From Bacteroidetes bacterium QH_1_64_81 (GTDB lineage Bacteria; Bacteroidota; Rhodothermia; Rhodothermales; Salinibacteraceae): a stretch of DNA of 7,824 bases. The translations under genes and the position numbers were made by a program. Position 1 is the stretch's first letter; each line of letters begins with the position of its first letter. The notes beneath the pieces were generated by a model, which ran no database searches, was not told where the DNA came from, and saw only the letters and a list, made by a program, of their open reading frames with translations. The stretch covers positions 1-7,824 of the forward strand of contig PXSX01000117.1 of assembly GCA_003022655.1 (NCBI GenBank). Direction: 5' to 3'. Positions 1 to 6,651 of this stretch are shown here, in pieces.

Positions 1-2748
1 CCGGGCAAGGAGCCAACCCACAACGCCTGCGAGCAACGCGGAGACGGCAAGGAGGGAGAGCCACCAGGGCCAGGTCGAGGTCGCCTCCGCGTCGGGCGGC
101 TCCAGCGGCACGGGCTTGGGCGAGCCGTAGAGCACCGACGGAGCCCAGAAGAAGGGGCTGGCCTCATTGGAGTGGGTCTCTAGATACGTGAGCTTGGCCT
201 GGCGGAGGGCCCGATCCTTCGGGAGACCGTCCCGGAGGTTCCGGTAGAAATTCTCCGTGATCGCTGCGCTCGGCCGGTCGGCTGTGGGCCATAGGTTGGA
301 CACCGTGGATTCTGCGCCCATCGCCCGGAAGGCGTACTGCAGCCCTGCCATGCCTTCGCCCCCCCGCAGCGTACCGCGCGCCGTGCTACATCCACTGAGG
401 ACCGCGAGTGGAATGGTGCGCTCCTGCGACTGCAACTCGTGCAGAAACAGGGTGCCGTCCGAGGCCGAGTCGGGGCGGAGGAGAAAGGCATTCTGGAGCG
501 GGGAGGCAGGATGAACGAAGGCGTGCGACGCTAGGTGGACGACCCCGGCCCGTCGACAGGCGGACGCGAACCTCGACTCCGTGGCGGCCTCGTCGAAGAA
601 CACCTCCGCATCGCCGACCTGTCGGCTCAAGACGTCCATCTCGGCCCGAACCCCCGGAAGGGGAGGAAGGGCAAAGGAGGAGTCTTCGGCCCCTCCGGGC
701 AGGGTGGCACGGAGGGCCGACGGAATGGTGCGGAGCGTGTCGAATTTGGTGACCCCGAACGCCGCGAGGTCTGGGGCGAAGGTCGACGGCGAATAGGTGG
801 TGCTCGACGTGTCGATCACCATGGAGGTCGTTAGTTCGAGCGTCGTCGGGTGCTGGTGGAGCACGAAGCGGGCCTGGCTGGGATCGTAGCGCCCTCCTGG
901 CGTGGCCGTGGCCAGCATCGAGAACGGCACGTAAAACAGCGGCCCATCGGGGATGACGGTCAGGGGCTGATCGGGCGACAGGTGCTCGGCGATGGGGGCA
1001 TACAGGCGGTCGTGCAGTTCGAGGAGTGGCCGGAGGTCGAAGTGCATCGCGTTACTGTGGTGCGGTTGGTCCTGCTGGGCAAACAGGGGAGAGATGGATG
1101 TCACCTGAGCCTGCACCGAATCCTGTGTGAGCCCGGAGAGCGAAACGGTACGGAGCGTGTCGGCCGTGAGGACGAAGGCCGCCGAACGGGGCACCCGGTC
1201 ATAGACGGGCCAGGGGTCGTCGAGGAAGTAGGAGACGAGGGTCCGGTCCTGCCGGGCGAGAGCGTCGGAGATTTCGTCAATCGACGGGCGGGGGGGCATC
1301 GCGGAGTCGAGCTGCAGGATTTGCTGACGAGTCGTCATGAGGGCTGCTTCGCGGATGCGGAGGGCCGCTTCTTCCGCGTTGGAGAGAGTGCCCTTCCCGA
1401 GCTGTGTGCGCACGTCGGAGAGCGTGCGGCTGACGCTGTCGAGCCGGGCGCGGGCCGATGCTGGCATCTGGTTGGCGACCCGGGCCTGAGTTCTCAGATC
1501 CTGCAGGTGACGGGCACGGGACCGGTCGAGGGCAGTCAGGGCCTCGCGGGGCCGATCCTGCGCTAGGAGGGTGCGCACGAGACCGCGGTGCACGTCCCGC
1601 CACTGGGCAAAGGCCGTCGTCGACCACTGCGTAGCCGTCAGCGATTCGCGGTATTTTTCGATAACCGCCCCGCCCTGCCGATAGTACGATTCTGCCTGGG
1701 ACCAGTCTTTTTGCTGCTCGTGTAGTCGACCGAGAGCCCGAAGGATGCGCCGCTGGTAGTCGAGGTCCCCGAGGTCCTCGGCCTGTCGGAGCGCCCGATT
1801 CAGGGTCCGGTCGGCCTGCATCCACCGGTCGGTTTGGATGTGGAGCACCCCGAGCTTGAGGAGGGCAAAGGTCTCGAGATCAACGTTGTTGTGGCTCCGA
1901 GCGTACTGACGGATCTCTCTGTTCAACCGGTAGGCATCTTCGAAGGCCCCCAGGTAACCGAGACTTTCGGACAAACGCATTGAGACCTGGGCATATCGCT
2001 TCGAACCCGCTTCGGCGATCGCTCGGCCTTGCCGGGCCAGTTTGCGGGCTCGCTCCAAGACTGCATGATCAAACTCTGTATTGAGCGTTTTCTCAAGAAG
2101 AAGATCGGCTTGATAGGCCAGCAGACGAGCCCTCTGCGAAGCGTGGCCTTCTGTTTTCAGGTTGTGCTCTCGGAAAAGTTGCTCGGCACGCTGGAAATAG
2201 TGGTGAGCTGATGAGTAATCCTGAGTGCGCTGATGCAGGACGCCGACATCCAAAAGGTATTTAATCCGCTGGCTTGTTTCCTCTTCCGGGGTTTTCTGAA
2301 GAGCCATGAGATAGTGGTTGAGGGCGGCGGAGAGATTCCCAAGCAGAGAGTGCAGGTACCCATGGTCTTGATGGAGGACTGGGGGCCATCCCGTTCGGGC
2401 GGCCTCCGTGGAAGGAAGAGAGGGGGCGGAGGCGAGGTACGAGTAGCTCTCCTCGAACACCTCATGGGCCTTATCGAACCGTCGCAGGGCGGCGAGAAGG
2501 GCCGTCTCTGCGTGGTACGTCCGCACGATGTTTCCCAGGTACGGACGCTCGATCGTCGAGGGATCGAGGTCCAGGAAGCAAGCTCGAGCCTGCCGGACCT
2601 GAGAGAGTGAGGCGCGAAGGCTATCCGGGGACACGGGCGGGGTCGCAGTCCACATCTCGGGGATATCGTTGCTCCAGTCGATAGGGGGAGGAGACTGGAC
2701 CGGCGCCTGGGCCAGACACGTGTCGAGGGAGTCGGAAGAACTGGCCAC
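1..2748 (-). CDS. TPR-CHAT domain protein, probable envelope-anchored caspase-like peptidase (3' end beyond window)
   Basis: I translated the minus strand from about 2790 to 1 and found no stop, so this is one gene of more than 915 residues running off the left edge. From 2580 down to about 1500 it is helical TPR-type sequence, such as 'AHHYFQRAEQLF' and 'WSQAESYYRQG'. The CHAT domain follows (about 1260-121). It contains the histidine motif 'VHLASHAFV' (second His codon 525-523) and the cysteine motif 'AVLSGCSTARG' (Cys codon 390-388), then 'GEGMAGLQYAF' and 'FFWAPSVLYG'. The His/Cys dyad matches the CHAT family, which is related to caspases and separase. A hydrophobic helix at about 75-4 ('LSLLAVSALLAGVVGWLL') should anchor the C-terminus. 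The only in-frame standard starts are GTG 2748 and ATG 2655; I used GTG 2748. An out-of-frame leader just upstream encodes a good signal peptide (separate entry), so the true start is probably 2812 or 2830 across a frame disruption. CHAT assignment is confident; substrate and protease activity are unknown. Confidence 0.88.
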   Translation of the reverse strand, partial: MASSSDSLDTCLAQAPVQSPPPIDWSNDIPEMWTATPPVSPDSLRASLSQVRQARACFLDLDPSTIERPYLGNIVRTYHAETALLAALRRFDKAHEVFEESYSYLASAPSLPSTEAARTGWPPVLHQDHGYLHSLLGNLSAALNHYLMALQKTPEEETSQRIKYLLDVGVLHQRTQDYSSAHHYFQRAEQLFREHNLKTEGHASQRARLLAYQADLLLEKTLNTEFDHAVLERARKLARQGRAIAEAGSKRYAQVSMRLSESLGYLGAFEDAYRLNREIRQYARSHNNVDLETFALLKLGVLHIQTDRWMQADRTLNRALRQAEDLGDLDYQRRILRALGRLHEQQKDWSQAESYYRQGGAVIEKYRESLTATQWSTTAFAQWRDVHRGLVRTLLAQDRPREALTALDRSRARHLQDLRTQARVANQMPASARARLDSVSRTLSDVRTQLGKGTLSNAEEAALRIREAALMTTRQQILQLDSAMPPRPSIDEISDALARQDRTLVSYFLDDPWPVYDRVPRSAAFVLTADTLRTVSLSGLTQDSVQAQVTSISPLFAQQDQPHHSNAMHFDLRPLLELHDRLYAPIAEHLSPDQPLTVIPDGPLFYVPFSMLATATPGGRYDPSQARFVLHQHPTTLELTTSMVIDTSSTTYSPSTFAPDLAAFGVTKFDTLRTIPSALRATLPGGAEDSSFALPPLPGVRAEMDVLSRQVGDAEVFFDEAATESRFASACRRAGVVHLASHAFVHPASPLQNAFLLRPDSASDGTLFLHELQSQERTIPLAVLSGCSTARGTLRGGEGMAGLQYAFRAMGAESTVSNLWPTADRPSAAITENFYRNLRDGLPKDRALRQAKLTYLETHSNEASPFFWAPSVLYGSPKPVPLEPPDAEATSTWPWWLSLLAVSALLAGVVGWLLAR

Positions 2749-2830
2749 CGGAGCGATAAGGAGGATGCTTAAGAGGAACGCCTGGGAAAATCACGGGCCT
2801 CACCTGTATCATTCTTTCACCATCAGTCAT
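2749..2830 (-). other. Out-of-frame 5' end (signal-peptide leader) of the TPR-CHAT gene
   Basis: On the minus strand an ATG at 2830 and a second at 2812 open a frame reading 'MIQVRPVIFPG'. This frame is one base out of register with the CHAT frame. The CHAT frame itself has TGA stops at 2811-2809, 2802-2800 and 2793-2791, then reads 'AFLLSILLIAPVASSSDS' from about 2781. Skipping one base near 2791-2781 joins the two as a textbook Sec signal peptide: a basic N-terminus, a hydrophobic core and a small-residue cleavage site. The second ATG has a modest ribosome site (GGTGA, 4 bases before it). The likeliest explanation is a one-base indel, either a real mutation or a sequence error in the TTTTCCC tract. 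The alternative is that the protein starts at GTG 2748 without a leader, but that would leave its C-terminal membrane anchor and unused hydrophobic sequence hard to explain. Confidence 0.5.
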
Positions 2831-3012
2831 CAGGTCATGATGAACGCAAGCAGAATGAATCCGACATATTTCTCGTCGTCAATGGCCAGTGAAGTTTCTG
2901 GAGGGGGTGGAGGTCCTTCTCCTTCCGGAGGGAACGGTGGGGGCGGTTCCGGAGGAAACGGGGACGGTGACGACTCCGTGGAGTAGGGGGAGCGCGGTGG
3001 GGAGGACTCCTC
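2830..3012 (-). pseudogene. Small proline-rich open frame with Ile-Asp-Asp motif and hydrophobic tail, no normal start
   Basis: This minus-strand frame lies between the GNAT and CHAT genes and is open from 3012 (after a TGA at 3015-3013) to a TGA at 2832-2830. It encodes about 60 residues: a Pro/Ser/Glu-rich stretch ('PPPPFPPEGEGPPPPPE'), then 'SLAIDDEKYVGFILLAFIMT'. The shape resembles the short Bacteroidota proteins in which a proline-rich segment is followed by a P-I-D-like motif and a terminal hydrophobic helix. That is a resemblance by eye only. No ATG, GTG or TTG lies in frame, so it cannot be translated as it stands. A TTG at 3016-3014 opens the neighbouring frame ('LRGVLPTALPLLHGVV'), which could be a shifted leader. 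The stop overlaps the ATG of the CHAT leader as TGATG, an arrangement typical of translational coupling. The opposite strand reads as a Gly-rich low-complexity frame, so this could also be non-coding. Confidence 0.28.
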
Positions 3013-3019
3013 TCAATCG

Positions 3020-3643
3020 TTAATTATAGGGATGCGTCCCCAAGTTGTCGAACGGGGGGGCGAGGTCACGTGCGTAGAGCGACGCCGCACACGTGCACGG
3101 CCCGGAGCACTGGGGACAGTTCGGTCGCGGATCCGTGTTGAGATAGTACTCGTCGACGGTCACCAGACACGTAAAGCCAAACTTTTCGAAGAGGAGGCGG
3201 CTGTCAACGGGATGGCGAGGCCGATGCCACGCGATTCCGAAGGCTCGGTCTATGTCTCGATTGGCGAGCACCTCCAGACGCCGTTCGTAGAACGCCGAGC
3301 CGATGCCCCGGCCCTCCCAGTCGGCGTGTACGCACGAGAGGTGGAAGATACCGTTTGCGTCGGCGAGCGGCAGATGCAGATCGAGCACGTCGAGCCCAAG
3401 ATACTGGCGCGTGTACGCACGGTCCCCCACGTCGAGGAAGGACAGCCCGACGAGTTCGTCGTCCGAGGCGGCGACGGCCACGAGCCCGACGGCCGAGTGC
3501 GTCGGATTCAGGGCCGCCTCCATCCAGTTCTTCTGTGTAGACGGGTCGCCCCCGAACCGATCGTCCCAGAGCTGTTGCACTGCGGGGGCATCAGGCCGCC
3601 TGAGGGGGCGGAGCGAGACCGTTTCCGGGAGAGGCATGGACAC
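3020..3643 (-). CDS. GNAT-family N-acetyltransferase with C-terminal cysteine cluster
   Basis: This is a 207-residue cytoplasmic protein predicted to transfer an acetyl group from acetyl-CoA to an amine; the substrate is not identifiable. The N-terminal strand 'VSLRPLRRPDAPAVQQLW' (9-26) is a typical GNAT opening. Motif A, which binds the acetyl-CoA pyrophosphate, is 'WEGRGIGSAFYERRL' (109-123), with Glu at the position where Gln/Arg is usual. 'LFEKFGF' (151-157) is the usual late GNAT motif. After the core the protein adds 'CPQCSGPCTC' (176-185), a CxxC-x3-CxC arrangement that could bind zinc, followed by 'LYARDL'. The start is GTG 3643 or ATG 3637 (two codons later); neither has a clear ribosome site. 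It diverges from recF and points toward the small frame and CHAT gene, 7 bases before that frame opens, so co-transcription is possible. Confidence 0.82.
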   Translation of the reverse strand: MSMPLPETVSLRPLRRPDAPAVQQLWDDRFGGDPSTQKNWMEAALNPTHSAVGLVAVAASDDELVGLSFLDVGDRAYTRQYLGLDVLDLHLPLADANGIFHLSCVHADWEGRGIGSAFYERRLEVLANRDIDRAFGIAWHRPRHPVDSRLLFEKFGFTCLVTVDEYYLNTDPRPNCPQCSGPCTCAASLYARDLAPPFDNLGTHPYN

Positions 3644-3699
3644 GTGAAGACTTGCGTGTGCTGCCGACGAACGAAGGGCCTCGGTCGCCGTAATGGGTA

Positions 3700-3744
3700 G
3701 ATACTCGGTCCCGACGGCATCCCGATAGCCGTCGGGACTGTATC
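3700..3744. repeat. Extended inverted repeat between GNAT gene and recF
   Basis: An 11-base arm (3708-3718, GTCCCGACGGC) is perfectly complementary to 3728-3738 (GCCGTCGGGAC) across a 9-base spacer. Beyond a small internal loop (3 bases on the left, 1 on the right), GATAC at 3700-3704 pairs with GTATC at 3740-3744, giving 16 pairs in all. There is no T-run on either side, so a factor-independent terminator is unlikely. It sits in the 111-131-base divergent region, 30 bases before the recF ATG. It could be an operator serving one or both genes, or a hairpin in the recF leader. No regulator is visible in the window. Confidence 0.6.
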
Positions 3745-3774
3745 CAGATCTTCCAGGTGGCGATTGCCCCGCTC

Positions 3775-5019
3775 ATGATCCTCCACACCCTTCGCCTCCG
3801 GTCGTTCCGCTCCCACGCGGAGAGCGAACTCGACCTTGCCCCGTCGATCAACCTGCTCTACGGGCCCAATGGGGCGGGCAAGACGAACGTGCTTGAGGCG
3901 GTCCATTACTTGTGCCTCACCAAGAGCTTCACGGCCACACGCGACCGGTACGCCGTGCGGAAGGGGGCGCCCTACTTCGAGGTGGAGGGCACCATCGCGC
4001 ACGTGCGGGAAGAGCCCGTGACTGTGCGGCTAGCGTACGTGCCGGGCGAGGGCAAGAAGATCTTCGTCAACGGCGTAGAGCTCGACCGGCTGGCCGACAT
4101 CGTGGGCACGCTGCCGGTCGTAGTGTTCTCGCCGGAGGACTACGACCTGACGGCCGGGGGGCCCAGCGAGCGACGCCGGTTCGTCAACAACATCCTCAGC
4201 CAGGCGCGCCCCGTCTACATGGACGACCTGATGACGTACCGGCGGGCGCGCCGCCAGCGAAACGAGGTGCTGCGCGACTACAGGACGCGTCCGGATCCGC
4301 CTCCGACTGAGCTTCTGGAGCCCTGGACGGAAAAGCTCGTCACGCTGGGCAGTCGCATCGTGCACCGTCGCCAGCAATTCCTTCAGGACTTCGGCGACGA
4401 CCTCGAAGAGGCGTACCGGCGCATCGAAGCGGTGGCCGAGCGCCCCACCCTCGAGTACGACACCTTCGCCGACCTCGACCCCGACGCCCCTCCCGGCGAC
4501 GTGGCCGATGCCTTCCGCGCGGCCCTCGACCGGAAGAGGGATCAGGAGCGGGACCGCGGCACCACCCTCGCGGGCCCGCAGCGCGACGAGCTCATCTTTC
4601 GGCTCGACGACCTGGAGGTGCGTCGCTACGGCTCGCAGGGACAACACCGCACCTTTGCGATGGCGCTGAAGCTGGCGCAGTATTTTTACCTGCAGGCCCG
4701 GAGCGACACCGAGCCCCTGCTGCTGCTCGACGACGCGTTCGGCAAGCTCGACGCGGACCGGACCAAGGTCTTCCTCGACCTCCTTCGGTCCGACGCCGTC
4801 GGGCAGAGCCTCATCACGGCCACGCGCCGCGGCCCGTTCGAGGCGACGCTCGGCGCCGATCCCGACGCCCATCGCACATTCCGGGTGCGCCGCGTGAGCG
4901 GAGCGGCCGAGGTGACCCCGGAGCGGCCGAGCAGTGCCGCCGGCGAACCCGGCGAGGCCGTGACGGCCCCCGAAGCGGCGATGACCGATCCATCTAGCCC
5001 GACCGCTCCTCAAAACTGA
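3775..5019 (+). CDS. recF: DNA replication and repair protein RecF
   Basis: RecF is an SMC/ABC-type ATPase that binds ssDNA-dsDNA junctions and, with RecO and RecR, helps load RecA at gaps and stalled forks. Numbered from the ATG at 3775 (414 residues), the protein begins 'MILHTLRLRSFRSH', as RecF proteins do. The Walker A motif 'GPNGAGKT' is at 30-37, the family motif 'FSPEDYDLTAGGPSERRR' at 118-135, 'LAGPQRDEL' at 265-273, the ABC signature 'GSQGQHRTFA' at 286-295 and Walker B 'LLLLDDAFGKLD' at 315-326. All nucleotide-binding elements are intact. A GTG at 3757 would add six residues; I prefer the ATG because the family begins there and AGGTGG lies about 14 bases before it, somewhat far. The last 40-45 residues are a Pro/Ala/Glu-rich, probably disordered tail beyond the usual RecF end (about 360-370 residues). 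No dnaA, dnaN or gyrB is adjacent. Confidence 0.95.
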   Translation: MILHTLRLRSFRSHAESELDLAPSINLLYGPNGAGKTNVLEAVHYLCLTKSFTATRDRYAVRKGAPYFEVEGTIAHVREEPVTVRLAYVPGEGKKIFVNGVELDRLADIVGTLPVVVFSPEDYDLTAGGPSERRRFVNNILSQARPVYMDDLMTYRRARRQRNEVLRDYRTRPDPPPTELLEPWTEKLVTLGSRIVHRRQQFLQDFGDDLEEAYRRIEAVAERPTLEYDTFADLDPDAPPGDVADAFRAALDRKRDQERDRGTTLAGPQRDELIFRLDDLEVRRYGSQGQHRTFAMALKLAQYFYLQARSDTEPLLLLDDAFGKLDADRTKVFLDLLRSDAVGQSLITATRRGPFEATLGADPDAHRTFRVRRVSGAAEVTPERPSSAAGEPGEAVTAPEAAMTDPSSPTAPQN

Positions 5020-5072
5020 GACCGGGCGCCGATCCGTTTTTTCGTGTAATCGTTCATACTGCCCTTGTCGCA

Positions 5073-6605
5073 ATGAGATCGCCCTCCACAACACGCCGTG
5101 CTGCTTACCGACGAGTGGGGCTCTGGGCCCTTGTGCCCGCGCTCCTTCTTCTCACAGTGTCCACCGGCTGCGTCTCGACGGGCCTCAACCCGGTGAGCGG
5201 CAACACACGGGCCTACGGGTACTCGTGGGCGGAGGAGGTAAAGCTCGGCAAGAAGGCGGACAAGCAGATCCAGAATCAGTATGGGGTATACGAGGACGAG
5301 GAGCTGCAGCAGTATGTCGACGAGGTCGCACAGGAGGTGCTAGCGGAGAGTCACATCCGGCGCCCCGAAACGCCCCAGAAGTTTCGGGAGACGGAATTTC
5401 ATTTCCGCGTTCTCGACAGTCCCGTCATCAACGCCTTTGCGCTGCCCGGTGGGTATGTCTACGTGACGCGTGGCCTCCTCGCCCACCTCAACAACGAGGC
5501 GCAGCTGGCCGTCGTGCTGGGCCACGAGATCGGTCACGTCGAGGCCCGTCACGCGTCGCAGCAAGCGGGTCGGCAGAAGCTCACGCAGGGACTCCTCATT
5601 GGGGGCGCCGTGCTCGGACAAGCCACCCTCGGGGGAAACGTAGGACGGCAGGTTCTGAATATCGGGGGCACCGCCGCGCAGCTCCTCTCGCTCAGCTACA
5701 GCCGCGACAACGAGCGCGAGTCCGACCGGCTCGGGGTTGAGTATGCCGTTCGGGCCGGATACGAGGCCGCCGAAGGGGCCGAGTTCTTCGAATCGCTGGA
5801 GCGGGTGCAGGAGCAGAGCGACCAATCGATCCCGACCTGGCAGTCCACCCACCCCGATCCAGGGGCGCGCAAGCAGACGATTCCGAAGCTCGCGCAGAAG
5901 TGGAAGACCAAAGTGGAGCAGCCCGCGACTGCGATGAACCAGGAGGCGTACTACGCGTCTCTCACAAACGTCGTGCTGGGCAAAAATCCGCGTCAAGGGT
6001 TCACTGAGGAAGGAGTCTTTTACCATCCCGAGCTTGCCTTTCGCTTCTCCGTTCCTCGTCGGTGGACCGTGCAAAACCAGCGCCGGCAGGTGGCCATCGT
6101 ACACCCCGATCAGGCGGCGTACATGGTCTTTCGCTTTTCCGAATCCGACACGCCGGAGGCCGCGGCGCGCGAGTTTGCGGGGCAGGACGGCGTTACGGTC
6201 CGTGAGCGGCGGCGCGCCCCCGTGAATGGGAACGACGCGCAGCGGGTAGTCGCCCAGGCCCAAACGCAACAGGGAGAGACGGTCCGGCTGCTGACCTACT
6301 TCATTGCTTACGGCGACCACGTTTACGAATTTCAAGGCCTCACGACCGCCGATCGGTACGACAAGTACCGGCGTGACTTCGAGGAATCGATGACGAGCTT
6401 CGCCCGCCTCGCCGATTCAGAAAAGCTCAACGTCCAACCCACCCGCCTTGCGATTCGGTCGGCCGGGCGCCGGGCGCCTTTTCGCACGTTTGTCGACGAG
6501 AGGGCGTTGCCAGGCGAGATGACGAGAGCCGACCTCGCCATCATCAACCAACTCGCGCTGAGCGAGACCGTAACGCCGGGTCGTCCCCTAAAACTTCCAG
6601 ACTGA
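5073..6605 (+). CDS. M48-family zinc metallopeptidase lipoprotein (BepA-like)
   Basis: A 510-residue envelope lipoprotein. A basic N-terminus and hydrophobic core end in the lipobox 'VSTGC', with Cys33 the expected lipidated residue. The M48 domain spans about 50-275. Zinc ligands come from 'HEIGH' (151-155, Glu152 catalytic) and a glutamate in 'NERESDRLG' (213-221). 'INAFALPGGYVYV' (119-131) and 'STHPDPGAR' (258-266) are further family marks. Such peptidases degrade or help fold outer-membrane proteins; the role here is inferred. Residues about 315-445 ('LAFRFSVPRRW' onward) look like a PsbP/DUF1795-type domain. The C-terminus ('LAIINQL' to 'PGRPLKLPD') is a segment often seen at the end of long M48 lipoproteins, possibly binding-related. 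It starts 53 bases after recF with no convincing terminator between, so read-through from recF is possible. ATG 5073 is chosen because it gives the complete signal peptide; no strong ribosome site is visible. Confidence 0.93.
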   Translation: MRSPSTTRRAAYRRVGLWALVPALLLLTVSTGCVSTGLNPVSGNTRAYGYSWAEEVKLGKKADKQIQNQYGVYEDEELQQYVDEVAQEVLAESHIRRPETPQKFRETEFHFRVLDSPVINAFALPGGYVYVTRGLLAHLNNEAQLAVVLGHEIGHVEARHASQQAGRQKLTQGLLIGGAVLGQATLGGNVGRQVLNIGGTAAQLLSLSYSRDNERESDRLGVEYAVRAGYEAAEGAEFFESLERVQEQSDQSIPTWQSTHPDPGARKQTIPKLAQKWKTKVEQPATAMNQEAYYASLTNVVLGKNPRQGFTEEGVFYHPELAFRFSVPRRWTVQNQRRQVAIVHPDQAAYMVFRFSESDTPEAAAREFAGQDGVTVRERRRAPVNGNDAQRVVAQAQTQQGETVRLLTYFIAYGDHVYEFQGLTTADRYDKYRRDFEESMTSFARLADSEKLNVQPTRLAIRSAGRRAPFRTFVDERALPGEMTRADLAIINQLALSETVTPGRPLKLPD

Positions 6606-6651
6606 TCGGTTGGGAACGTTTGAGGAGCCGAGAAGGGCGCGGCATGATTCT

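Noticed and set aside
411..732. Repeated GGAATGGTGCG-like strings at 411-420, 723-732 and a related one at 1147
   Set aside because: Short matches caused by similar peptides (for example 'DTLRT') in one protein; spacing is irregular and not array-like.
850..1566. Plus-strand open frame of 238 codons opposite the CHAT gene
   Set aside because: Antisense shadow: the minus strand here encodes a continuous TPR-CHAT protein with recognisable motifs, and the plus-strand product has no recognisable domain.
1277..1825. Minus-strand open frame of 182 codons inside the CHAT gene
   Set aside because: It is in a different frame of the same strand; its product is Pro/Arg-rich without family features, as expected for an out-of-frame GC-rich reading.
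2837..2986. Plus-strand Gly-rich frame (many GG codons) in the GNAT-CHAT gap
   Set aside because: Low-complexity complement of the proline-rich minus-strand frame; no ribosome site and no hydrophobic or family feature.
3032..3700. Plus-strand open frame opposite the GNAT gene
   Set aside because: Antisense shadow; the minus strand has clear GNAT motifs.
5020..5072. Possible recF terminator (GC-rich stretch followed by six T)
   Set aside because: The bases before the T-run (GGGCGCCGATCCG) form at most a three-base stem or a loopless palindrome, so no credible hairpin.
4030..5094. Long minus-strand open frame (354 codons) opposite recF
   Set aside because: recF on the plus strand has every ABC-ATPase motif; long antisense frames are common in GC-rich genes.
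5340..6335. Long minus-strand open frame (331 codons) opposite the M48 gene
   Set aside because: Shadow of a well-supported metallopeptidase; no domain visible in the antisense product.
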